DNA of 64,000 bases from positions 3,516,501 through 3,580,500 of the forward strand of contig JAGMUV010000002.1 in NCBI GenBank assembly GCA_020744425.1, in the 5' to 3' direction. Below, one piece after another: positions 54,758 through 64,000 of this stretch. The notes beneath the pieces are model-generated. The model saw only the letters and a program-made list of their open reading frames with translations, ran no database searches and had not been told where the DNA came from. Made by a program: the position numbers and the translations under genes. The stretch's first letter is position 1. Each line of letters opens with the position of its first letter. This DNA comes from Dactylonectria macrodidyma. Its lineage: Eukaryota; Ascomycota; Sordariomycetes; Hypocreales; Nectriaceae.

Positions 54758-57030
54758 CAATTCTAGACACACGCATAGTAAATCTGCAGGAGACGGACTT
54801 AAGCGACTAGGATCTAGAGGCATGCAAGCAAAAAGGGAACGGATTGAGCCGTAGTCGCTGTCCAGGGTTGTTGTTGGGCTTTCCCTAGCACTCGCCCTGT
54901 TTTGGTGACCTAGGTTGTTCTCTGACGTTCGATAACAGGGCTGTGTTACTCAATGCGTCTGAGAATTGCGTGTATGGATTTCATGTTTTTTTTTCTTTCC
55001 TATTTGCCTGCTTGCCTCCCTAGCAACCTGGACCATAGCCATACGTAGCACATACCCTTAGGAAAGGCCTGTGTATCAGGGTATGTTGGTTGTGGGAATA
55101 CATGTGCTGTCCATGTCCTGGTCACCGAGGCGAGACGCGATAGACCGACCACGTAGGCGGAAGTAAGCCGGCATGCCCCAGCTTCAGAACACCGACACCT
55201 GGACCCAGCAACTGCTAGAAGAAGTAAAAATAAAGAAATAAAAATCGAGGATGCGTTCCGCAGTGGCTTACTCCGTAGTAATTGGATGATAATTAATTAT
55301 GGCGCCGCGAAGTTTTCCCCCCACGCCAGTCGTCCGTGTTTAAGGGATCCCCCCTCTTGTTGTAACTGCCATGATCCATGGTCCGAGCATGGGAACAACA
55401 TGTGAACAGCACATGGGAACGGCCGGGGAACCGTCTGAGAGATGGGATGGGATCCGCATCCCATCTGGACATCCCATGGTTATATCATGTGCGTGTAAGG
55501 TACAATACGTGATGGGCAGGGTGATTAGTAGACAGACAGGCGGACCTGAAAAAGACCTTTCGGGCGGGGGAGGGGTTGTTGGGTCTGGGAAGGGATCTTG
55601 GGACTCTGACAAGACGAACTCTGAGTGAGAGCAAGGGGCCACTTTGGTACGACCCTGTACCGCAGCAACCCTTGATTTTTGCTATGTAGCATGTAGCAGT
55701 ACAGAGTGCATCAGTTGAGGTACATTAGCTTACGGTATCTTTCTACTTGAATTGCAGAGCCGGTCAACCAGTGGACTGGGAACTGGCTGTGGCCGGGTAT
55801 GTGTCTGATGACTCGGATTGTAAGCTTCCCATCCGCGCGCGGGATGCCAATCCTGAGTTGCTCTACAGCTGGACTGACAGAGAGAGCGTTTTGTAATTGG
55901 AGAGAAGTGACCGGTATCGTTGCTGATTGTCTTCTATACTTGTCCAAGCGCTGTGTGCCTTAGGTATTCGTAACCCTACTTAGGTACTGTACCAAATCTA
56001 TACTCGATATACGGATACTAGTAGAGGGGTTCGTTTTCTAACCCCCTCCATCCACCCCATCTACCCGTCTCGTCCTCTTACCTGCGCAATACGTTTCTCC
56101 TCATGTCTCTCCTCCTCACCACCTTTCTGCCGTGTCCACCTTTTTTCTATGTCCCCTCCCCCCCCCTAGGTTTCCCTCATTCTTGTCTCGTTCTGGGGTC
56201 CCAACGACAGGGACCACCTGCCCAGGAGCAGCCAATCAGACATCGCGGCCGTCAGCGGAGCCGGACGCAGGGTGTGGCAGGGCCAGCAGAATCTCCCGCG
56301 AAATCAGCCCATTTTTGTCTCCTCATCAGGTCTGCGGCGCCTGTCCCGACCCGCCTCCGCCTGCTGGCCGACAACATGTCATGCCATTTTTTTTTTTGGA
56401 GGTGACCTGCCCGAAGCCGTCGTGGCCCTGGTCGATGCGTTCCTCCCTCCCCCCTTGACTTCCAGTTTACTGGGTCAACTGGCAGGCTTGAGTCCTAGTC
56501 CACCCGTTCGCTATATCTGCCGTTGACGTCGGAATAGCTTCACGCCTGGCTTTCCTTTTCCCCTTCTCTTTCTTCTTCGGTCCCTCTTCTCCCCGTCGCC
56601 GCGTCTCCTCTGCGTCCCGCCGTCCGCTGCCTGTCGTCCGTCTCGCCTACCCAACGCCATTGTCGCCTACCGACCTGTTGCTAGCCGACTATATTGCCTG
56701 CTCGCCGATCGCTCTGCCCCGCGGCTCGCTCCGTCCGCCGCCGCCGCCGCTTCCTCCACCGATCCATCGTGTCCCGCCCTGTCAGCCGCCCTGTCAAACC
56801 ACCAAAAGCGCCAGCTCCAGCCGCACGTCCATCTGCTTGGCTGCCGATCCAATTCATCGTCGCACAACACAATTCGCAAATAGACATATTCTCAGCACGA
56901 AGACGGCCCTTTTACGGTTGTTTTCGCCTTCCCTTCCCAGCACTAAACCCACTGCGGGTGCCTGGATCAATCGCCAACTGATACGGCTCGGCACTTGTTG
57001 ACCTTGTGGACGGACCATCTTGGGCGCAAT

Positions 57031-57074
57031 CACCTCACCTCGCCTCACCTCGCCTCGTCTCACCTCGTCTCGCC
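57031..57074. repeat. CACCTCGCCT-type repeat in phenol hydroxylase leader
   Basis: Repeated CACCT/CGCCT/CGTCT units over about 44 bp, strictly pyrimidine-rich on the coding strand, about 190 bp before the start codon; likely within the 5' UTR. Confidence 0.6.
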
Positions 57075-57229
57075 GCCTTTTCTCTCCTAAACTACGACAC
57101 TCCCCAAGCTACACGCACTTGCCCTCATCGTCTTGTACACTCCCCGGTCGCAACCCTCCTCGTCCGATCACCCCTCGTCCCTTCCAGGACGACCCTCTAT
57201 CCCACCTCGCCCGGATTCTGAGGTCGTCC

Positions 57230-57286
57230 ATGGTCTTGCGAAATCTCCGCTACCTCGCAACCCGACATGGTACTCAGCAACGTTAA
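57230..57286 (+). promoter_or_regulatory. Overlapping upstream ORF (18 codons) at phenol hydroxylase start
   Basis: An ATG at 57230 in good context (GTCC before ATG) opens 18 codons ([18 protein letters not shown]) and stops at 57286, overlapping the main start at 57267 in another frame. Ribosomes using it would bypass the main ATG, so it could lower translation. An in-frame Met at 57300 is a possible alternative start. Confidence 0.4.
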
Positions 57287-59428
57287 ATCAGACGACAGGA
57301 TGGACGACGCCAACAACCGCGACCGCCGTGAGGGCTGGTCCGATACCTTCGACCCTCTCGCCCTTCTTCGAAACCAGCCAGAACCACCTCTAGAATGCCA
57401 GGTTTGTGTCGTTGGCGCTGGTCCCGCCGGCCTTATGCTGGCTGCCAACCTGACTAGATATGGAATCGACGTAGAGATCTTGGATGACCGGGCAGATCAG
57501 ACCAGTGCGGGAAGGTAAAGCCGTTCCCCTTCCCTCAGCCCACTGGTGGTTTCGCGAACAAGCCAATTGACCATGATACGTGTATAGAGCCGACGGTCTA
57601 CAGCCCAAGACGATCGAGACCTTTAGACAGATGCGCCTGGCCGAATCGCTATTAAGACGCGGTGTCCGAGTCTTCGACATTGCCTTCTGGCGTAGCACAG
57701 CCGACGAGGCCCTCCACAGACTTGGCCGCGAAATCCACTACCCACCCATTATCGATGTCCTCGACCCCTACCTGCTTCTGGTCCACCAGGGAATGGTCGA
57801 AGGCCTTTTCATCGATGACATGAAGAAGCGCGGCAAGGAGGTCCGTAGAAATATGGCCTTTGAGTCGTACAGCGTCCCGGACAGCAAGCAAGGTCCACTA
57901 CAGGTCAACTGCCGCACCAATGTCACCCAAGACAAGCGATCAGTCCTCGCTCAATACCTGGTCGGATGTGAGTACTCTTCTGTTATTTCCCTACTTTTCC
58001 GCAGATAAAGTGAACCGTAACTGATCATGGCAGGTGACGGTGCGCATTCCAAGGTTCGCAAAAGCATCCCCGATGCTAAGGCCATTGGAATGTCGCAGGC
58101 CGCTATTTGGGGTGTGCTTGATGGTGAGCTTATCACCAACTTCCCCGATATCTGGTCCAAGACGCTCGTTTTCTCCCAGGAGCACGGCTCGATCCTCATC
58201 GTTCCCCGAGAGAGGAACATGACCCGTTTTTACATAGAGTTGAAGGCTGGTCCTAAGACCGACCGCCGCGAGCTAGGTCAGGAGTTCATCATGAGGCGCG
58301 CCAAGCAGATCATGGCGCCGTTTGAGCTGGACTGGAAGTACATTGAGTGGTTCGGTCGATACCAGGTGGGCCAGAGAGTCGCCAGCCGCTTCTCTGACGG
58401 CCATCTACGCGCGTTCCTTGCTGGAGATGCCAGTCATACCCACTCTCCCAAGTCGGCTCAGGGCATGAACACGTCGATGCACGACTCGTGGAACTTGTCT
58501 TGGAAGCTTAACCTGGCCATCCGAGGCTTGGCCAAGCCCATCCTGCTCGAGAGTTACGAGGAAGAGCGACGAAAGATTGCGCTAGACCTGGTTAACTTTG
58601 ACTACGAGCATGCGAACCAGATTGCCGGTGGCGATGCCATCGCCCTCGCCGAGAACTTCCGTACTAATGTTCGCTTCATATCAGGAATCGGCGCTGAGTA
58701 TGCCGAGAATGCCATCAACCGTGCCGCGGTCGGCGCTTCTCAGTTCGTCATGGGCGACGCCAAACCTGGCTGCCTTCTACCCCCTGCCAAGGTTACCCGA
58801 TACCTCGACTCAAACCCTGTCGATATCCAGCTTGACATTCCCATGCTGGGCCAGTTCCGTATCTACCTCCTCATGTGGGATGTGCAGCAGTCGGGCCCCT
58901 TCTTGGAGACCTTCTGCCAGGCCATTGCTTCCAACAACTCTTTCATCAGCCAGCTCTCAGCGGCCGCAAACACCTCGTACGCAAAGCAGCCCAGGGCAGT
59001 CGACCCAGAGGATGTCTATCTACGCTCGGAGAGGTATACCGCTGTCAGCCACTTGTTCACGTTTGCTCTCATCAGTACGTCCCTCGCCCTAATCTCTTTG
59101 CATGTCCGACGGCCTGTATGCTAACCTCGACACAGCCACGATGCCCAAGACGGAGCTTGAGCTTTCGGATCTCCCGATGATTTTGCAAGACAGTCGCTGG
59201 ACGTTCTACCTTGATGACATTCCGGACCAGGACACTCGCGGTTCGCTTTGCACCAACAAGTGGCTAGGCAGCCTCGGACCCGGCGAAGTCGCCATCGTCA
59301 ACGTGCGCCCCGACGGCTACGTTGGTTCCATCGGAAGATGGGACTCGAGCGTTGATGATTCCGGCGTCGACGCAGCCCGATGGCTTGACGAGTATTACGA
59401 CGGATTCATGCAACTCCCCACAGAGTAA
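57267..59428 (+). CDS. FAD-dependent phenol 2-monooxygenase (phenol hydroxylase family), 653 aa
   Basis: Hydroxylates phenolic rings using FAD, NADPH and O2. Exons 57267-57514, 57588-57967, 58034-59074 and 59136-59428; introns of 73, 66 and 61 bp; 1962 nt. FAD-binding GxGxxG is at residues 48-57 ([10 protein letters not shown]), with [20 protein letters not shown] after it. The DG motif is [15 protein letters not shown], and the GD motif [18 protein letters not shown] leads into [13 protein letters not shown]. The C-terminal third (from ~455: [23 protein letters not shown], ending [19 protein letters not shown]) is the thioredoxin-like dimerisation domain of phenol hydroxylases. The substrate is not deducible; no aromatic-degradation cluster surrounds it. 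Confidence 0.95.
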
Positions 59429-59957
59429 GCCTGCGGGCAGTAATGAGCTTAAAGATGACCAGCCCGTGCTTACGCACTTGCTCCATTTAAAGGATTAGCT
59501 ATGGCGTCGTTGGGGAGGGACCCTTAATGGCGACACCGCCGAGTTTGTATATCCGGGAGCATGGAGTTTTTGATACCGAAATTCTTTGCATATGTCAGCA
59601 TGGACGGGTGGATTGGTCTTAGCGAAGAAGCTAGGGTCGATGAACTCCAGCCGAGCGACGGGAAAGAGAAGGGAAGAAGGAATTATTCAACAAGACAAGA
59701 AAGAGGGGAGGAAGGGAAAGGGAGGACGCACATGTGGCGGATAGAGCGGGGGACAGACGGCAATACTATCGTCTCTTACACGGGATGGACTGGCCATCCG
59801 ATGACATGGGGGAGAGCTCAAGTAGCGATTCCCATCATCAAAGCAATTTTATATGTGCCCTGTACTTATTCCCTTACGCTACCGCCACTCTTTACAAACA
59901 TATGTACCAAATTCACAAAATACTTTACCCGGCTTCCCTCACGTTTGTAGCTTCTCC
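59429..59957. terminator. Convergent 3' region, phenol hydroxylase / F-box gene
   Basis: 529 bp between converging stops, with a purine-rich tract at 59655-59740. No gene was seen. Confidence 0.35.
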
Positions 59958-61730
59958 CTAAAATAAGATTATCGTGATGTCTCCTTCGGTATCTTCTCCT
60001 ACCAGCCACCGCTCGTTGCCGCATATGAAGCCCTTGCCCAGCAGTTCGCTCCACATGCCGCTCGCAAACTGCGTCTCGCTCCCTTTGACCGGCCCATCAA
60101 CCCGCCTGTGCGTGGCCTCGATGTCCTCCAGCTCTGCATCGCTCCATTCGAAGATGGCCAGGAACTCAGCCCGCGTGACCTCCCAGCCGATCCTCCTCGC
60201 CTTGCCGCCTCCTCCGTCGTCATCGTCAGCCCGAGGCCGGCGGTGATGTTGACGGAGCCCAGGCGGCAGGCGCACGGAGAGCGTCCGGCGATGGAAGCAC
60301 TGCCGCGCGCTGAAGTGCACGCCGGCCGCGACGTCGTGCACGCTAGACACGGTCACGAAGGGGAAGTCGTCGTGGCGCCAGCAGGGCGGGTGGGCGGGAG
60401 AGGTTTCTGAGGTTGCGCAGAGGCGGCGCGACCTGCCCTTGGCGTCGCATTCGCTGAGCCATCGCGGACCGTGGCCGCCGAGGGTGATGCCGGTGCTCCG
60501 GACCCGGTGTAGCGGCGGCAGCGTGGGCGAGCTGTGCGGCCCGACGACCCACCGATGCGTCTCCTCGACGAAGTAGACGTGTCCACACGCGGCCTGCGAT
60601 TGCGCATCCCATGTCGTCTCATCTAGGACCAGCCCCCGGAGCGACGGCGTATCGCGCTGCGCGACGCCCCATGCACGAAGGCCGGTGTTGTCCAGCCGGA
60701 GAATCACCCGCGGCCCAACGCCGGCACTTTCAGGCCGGTCCGGGTCCGGGTCCGGTGCCCCACTCTCCGACGGCAGCGGAGTGGGCCCAAGCTCCCACAC
60801 GGTGAGCCGCTCCATCGGGTCGTCGTCACCCCATGGGGAGCGCGCCGGCTGCCAAACATACACGGCATAATGCGTGCGGTTGTGCGCGGAGAAGAAGCGA
60901 TGCTGCTGGTGGTCGAGCAGCATGCCCATGCAGTGCATCTCCCACTCGGCGCGGCGCGCAAAGGACCAGTGGCGACGGGGCTGGGCGGCATCCCGACGCG
61001 GGAGTAGGGCGGCCGGGCCGTGCCGCACTACGTCGAACGCCGTTGCGTATTGACAGATGGCCTTTCCGGGGGATCCGGCAGGCTGTGATGGGTGCAGCGC
61101 ATGTTCCTCGCACCACTCAAACAGCAAGATGTCGTCGTGCAGCCGCACCCGGCGGACCATCTTGTCCACTGCGTCGAACGGCACGACAAACTCGCGTCCC
61201 GTCTCGAGGTCGTGGGCCCAATACCTGTGCACCCGCGCGGACGGGTCCTGAGATGCCACGGGATATACGAGCAATCCGCTTTCGGGCGCAAATGTCCACA
61301 CAGGATCCCAGGACTCAAAGTCGGCGGTCCTGCTGCGTAGCTTCAAGAAGCGGTTCCAAGGCGTCACACCCCAGATCGCATCGCCGCGGTTGAACGTCTG
61401 CACCTTGCTCGTCTTCCACGGCCGTGCAGCCTCGAGATGAAAGTATCGCCGCGCCAGGCGTGCAAATACAGCAGCCCAGTCCGCGTACTCCTCCTCGAGT
61501 CCTTCCGCATCATCATCACCACTGCTGTTACCGCCCGCGAGCCAGTGGCGCAGCATCCGGCCCTCCCGGGCGCGAGGAAAATGTGCGAGTATAAGACTGA
61601 CGGCGAGGTCCTGGCGCATGAGGGTGCAACGCCATCTCGACGAGACTTGCCGGCAGCGCACGCTATCGCGGGGAGGAAGGAGGAGGACAATATCAAGGAA
61701 GATGGGGAACGGCAGATCAGTCAGGTCCAT
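59958..61730 (-). CDS. F-box protein, 590 aa, GC-rich
   Basis: Single exon. The start is chosen at 61730 (MDLTDLPFPIFLDIVLLLPP), directly opening an F-box: LPFPIFLDIVLLLPPRDSVR, CRQVSSRWRCTLMRQDL. An in-frame extension to 61847 looks like leader. F-box proteins link substrates to SCF ubiquitin ligases through Skp1. The C-terminal 500 residues hold no clear WD40 or LRR signature; repeated Trp-containing strands (WAAVFARLARRYFHL, WGVTPWNRFLKLRSR, YAVYVWQPARSPW, WVVGPHSSP) suggest a beta-rich propeller-like domain, unproven. An Asp/Gly-rich insert (ADDDDGGGG) lies near 545. The gene is more GC-rich than its neighbours. Confidence 0.85.
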   Translation of the reverse strand: MDLTDLPFPIFLDIVLLLPPRDSVRCRQVSSRWRCTLMRQDLAVSLILAHFPRAREGRMLRHWLAGGNSSGDDDAEGLEEEYADWAAVFARLARRYFHLEAARPWKTSKVQTFNRGDAIWGVTPWNRFLKLRSRTADFESWDPVWTFAPESGLLVYPVASQDPSARVHRYWAHDLETGREFVVPFDAVDKMVRRVRLHDDILLFEWCEEHALHPSQPAGSPGKAICQYATAFDVVRHGPAALLPRRDAAQPRRHWSFARRAEWEMHCMGMLLDHQQHRFFSAHNRTHYAVYVWQPARSPWGDDDPMERLTVWELGPTPLPSESGAPDPDPDRPESAGVGPRVILRLDNTGLRAWGVAQRDTPSLRGLVLDETTWDAQSQAACGHVYFVEETHRWVVGPHSSPTLPPLHRVRSTGITLGGHGPRWLSECDAKGRSRRLCATSETSPAHPPCWRHDDFPFVTVSSVHDVAAGVHFSARQCFHRRTLSVRLPPGLRQHHRRPRADDDDGGGGKARRIGWEVTRAEFLAIFEWSDAELEDIEATHRRVDGPVKGSETQFASGMWSELLGKGFICGNERWLVGEDTEGDITIILF

Positions 61731-62327
61731 ACTATCGTTCCGTGTTATCGCCCGATGTTGAAGATGAGGTTGGCGGCGATGACGTGCGAGCGCCCAACCT
61801 GTATTGGGAACGCAGTCGCTCGAGGTAATCCATGCTGACACCATCAACTCACCGGACGGCCGGGGAGAGCCGCTGGGGTGTCTAATCTTTCGCCTATCAA
61901 GTGTAAAAGTAGTAAATAACTACAGGAAGTACTCGTGGTAAGGACAGACGACTCAGATGCGTCCAGAATATGTTGATTGACGCCCAGTGCCGCACATACT
62001 ACCACACTACCCCTCATCGGACAGGTTGAGTAAGATGCTCCCATGTCTTAAAAGTGAGAGATCAAGACATGTACGCCACACAAGTCGAATCGAGTACCGA
62101 TCATACATCGAATAATGGAAAACAAATTGATCTTGGCCCACCGAAGGACCAACAGGCCACCAAAAGGCATATGATATTGTGCAGCTAAGGCTAGCAATTA
62201 AACAACCAAGGAATATCCCAATCCAGTTCACATAACTTCATTTTGTCCCATCGCCCTGCGTAAAAGACGAACTTGTTTTCCCTCAACCTGCCATGCGTCT
62301 AAAAGAAAAGTGCGGCGCGCGAGTTCC
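61731..62327. other. Intergenic region, F-box upstream / MMSDH 3' side
   Basis: About 600 bp, AT-richer than both flanking genes. It holds the F-box promoter and the 3' UTR of the dehydrogenase. No gene was seen. Confidence 0.4.
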
Positions 62328-64000
62328 TTATTGCATCGTGGGCATGGATACGGAAGCCTTCTTGCCTACGGCGTCGGCGCTCTGCCAGTGGGCCGTCACC
62401 GTCTTCAGCTGGGTGTAGAAGTTGATACCGGGCTTGCCGTAGAAGGTGCTGGCGCCACCGCCGGCAATGCTCTTCTTGTTGCCGGTGAAGGAGAACATGG
62501 GCAGTGGCACGGGGATGGGGACATTGATGCCGACCTGGCCGGCCTCGATGTTCTTGCGGAACTTCTCGGCCGTGGGGCCGGACTTGGTGAAGATGGCGGT
62601 TCCGTTGCCATACTCGTTCTTGTTGATCACGTCAATGGCCTCGTCGAGGGTCTCGGCATTGAGGCAGACGAGGACAGGGCCAAAGATCTCCTCCTTGTAG
62701 CAAGTCATCTCGGGAGTGACGTTGGAGATGATGGTGGGGCCGACCCAGTTGCCGTTGGGGTACTTGCTGGGCTTGTAGCCACGGCCATCGAGGAGAATGG
62801 TGGCACCCTCCTTCTCAGCAGTGGCAATGAGGCTCTCGATGCGCTCCTTGCTGTAAGGTGAGATGACGGGGCCGAGATCAGCACCCTCCTCAAAGCCACC
62901 ATCGACCTTGAGTTCCCTAGCCCGCTCAGCAACCTCGGAGAGCCACTCCTTGGTCTCGCCAACCATGACCAGGGTGCTGAGAGCCATGCAGCGCTGGCCA
63001 GCGGCACCAAAGGCAGCGCCGACGACGCTGTTGATGAAGTGGTTCTTATTGGCATCAGGGAGGACGGCAGCGTGGTTCTTGGCGCCCAGGTTGGCCTGGA
63101 CTCGCTTGCCGTTGGCAGAGCCGCGGGTGAAAATGTACTCGCCGGCCTTGTTGCCACCAACGAAGCTGACGGCCTTGATGGCGGGCTCGTCGAGGATAAA
63201 GTCGACGGCACGATGAGCACCGTGGATAATGTTCACCACACCCTCGGGGAAGCCAGCCTTTTCGACAAGCTCAGCGAGGATCATGGCAGCGCCAGGGTCA
63301 CGCTCGGAGGGCTTGAGGATCAGGGTGTTGCCAGTGATGGTGGCCATGGGGATACACCAAAGGGGAATCATGGCAGGGAAGTCTGTGGTTAAACTGATTA
63401 GCTGTTGGGCTTATGCATCTTCATCTCGGGATACTCACTAAAGGGGCAGATGGCAGCCACGACACCCAAGGGCTCACGGTAGGTGCGAGTTTCCATGTCC
63501 TTGGATACCTCCAGGACCTCGCCCTTAAGCAGCTCGGGAGCTCCAACAGCAGCCTCGGCAACCTGCAGGCCACGTAGGACATCGCCACGGGCATCGGGGA
63601 AGGTCTTGCCCTGCTCGAGGGTGATGCTGGCAGCCAGACGGTCCCAGTTCTCACGGATGAGGTGGACGAAGCGGAACATGATCTGCTGACGGGAAATGAC
63701 GGTGGTGTTGCGCCACGACTCGAAAGCCTTCTCGGCGCTGGCCACAGCAGCCTTCATCTCGTCGTCCGTCATCTGCGGTACGCGAGTGACGAGGTTGTTG
63801 GTGGCGGGGTCGTGCAGGTCGATGAACTTGTCCGTGTTGGACTGGACGAACTTGTTGTTGATGAAGTAGGGCGTGTCCTCAACAGCCGCGATCTTCTCGT
63901 GAGTCGTGGGATAGCTGGTGGCCGTCGAGGCCAGGGCGGCCGACGATCGCAGGGCAGAGGCATGAAGCTGGCGGGTGGCGATGGAGGAAGACGAGATGAT
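62328..64000 (-). CDS. Methylmalonate-semialdehyde dehydrogenase (acylating, ALDH6 family), 5' end cut by window
   Basis: Mitochondrial valine/pyrimidine catabolism: (methyl)malonate semialdehyde + CoA + NAD to propionyl-/acetyl-CoA. Exons (minus): >64000-63439 and 63382-62328; intron of 56 bp (GTGAGT, TTTAACC branch region, CACAG), phase 1. The first visible residues ([20 protein letters not shown]) look like a mitochondrial presequence, so the start lies just beyond 64000. Core motifs: [75 protein letters not shown] and [11 protein letters not shown] with the catalytic Cys. As in ALDH6, the general-base Glu of other ALDHs is absent (NLGAKNH in its place). The C-terminus is SVSMPTMQ. Confidence 0.95.

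Larger units (their letters stand above)
53096..57266. other. 4.2-kb stretch upstream of phenol hydroxylase, no supported gene
   Basis: It contains a run of imperfect GCCAGATGCCAGCTGCCA units near 54070-54190 and GGCTGCAACGT copies, a (GTCA)5 microsatellite at 54736-54757, and a pyrimidine-rich leader at 56040-57266. Open frames such as 53608-54399 (minus) arise from these repeats and lack domains. 57031-57074 is a CACCTCGCCT-type tandem repeat in the likely 5' UTR of the next gene. Confidence 0.45.

Noticed and set aside
62007..62231. 74-codon minus-strand frame with hydrophobic start
   Set aside because: Lies directly behind the methylmalonate-semialdehyde dehydrogenase stop in its expected 3' UTR; no further support.

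Overview
The window is nuclear DNA of a filamentous ascomycete (Pezizomycotina, most likely Sordariomycetes). Most genes are split by short introns (mostly about 48-110 bp) with GTAAGT/GTATGT-type donors, CTAAC/CTAAT-like branch sites and CAG/TAG acceptors. Gene families typical of such fungi are present: a HET-domain protein, an NB-ARC-TPR NLR-like gene, a ferritin-2 domain protein, and FAR-17a/AIG1 and SUZ proteins. There is no bacterial signature. I cannot name the species. Exon joins were worked out by hand; for every multi-exon gene below that is complete in the window, the exon lengths sum to a multiple of three and the protein reads through.

Layout. 1-2247: the SCH9 AGC kinase, 3' end cut by the window. 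2248-8869: gene-poor, with two weak gene hints and an AT-rich island. 8870-32010: a compact housekeeping block with a 72-aa small protein, a SUZ-domain protein, NAR1 (Fe-S assembly), a 4-TM membrane protein, a C2H2 zinc-finger protein, DAHP synthase, a PPWD1-type WD40-cyclophilin, an AIG1-like membrane protein, a secreted ferritin-like protein, the GINS subunit SLD5, a frameshifted SDR and a 1320-aa fungal protein. 32011-36644: a 4.6-kb stretch with no supported gene.

36645-42488 is an accessory island: a HET-domain gene, a 255-bp TIR element with TA target duplication (Tc1/mariner-like MITE), an intron-containing tRNA-Ile(AAU) inside a 9-bp inverted repeat, an orphan coding fragment, and a decayed NB-ARC-TPR NLR gene. 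The NLR gene has two in-frame stops that fit C-to-T changes, three 1-nt shifts, and an N-terminal motif that looks like a fungal amyloid-signalling motif. This is the most unusual part of the window.

43546-64000 returns to conserved genes: UTP18 (ribosome biogenesis), a fused pseudouridine glycosidase/kinase, a GPI-anchored-type secreted protein, a membrane SDR, a phenol 2-monooxygenase, an F-box protein and a methylmalonate-semialdehyde dehydrogenase cut at its 5' end. Neighbouring genes do not form one pathway; there is no biosynthetic cluster. Regulatory hints that can be read directly are a TGACTC (Gcn4/CPC1-type) site upstream of DAHP synthase, a telomere-like TTAGGG pair in the short UTP18 promoter, and an upstream ORF overlapping the phenol hydroxylase start.
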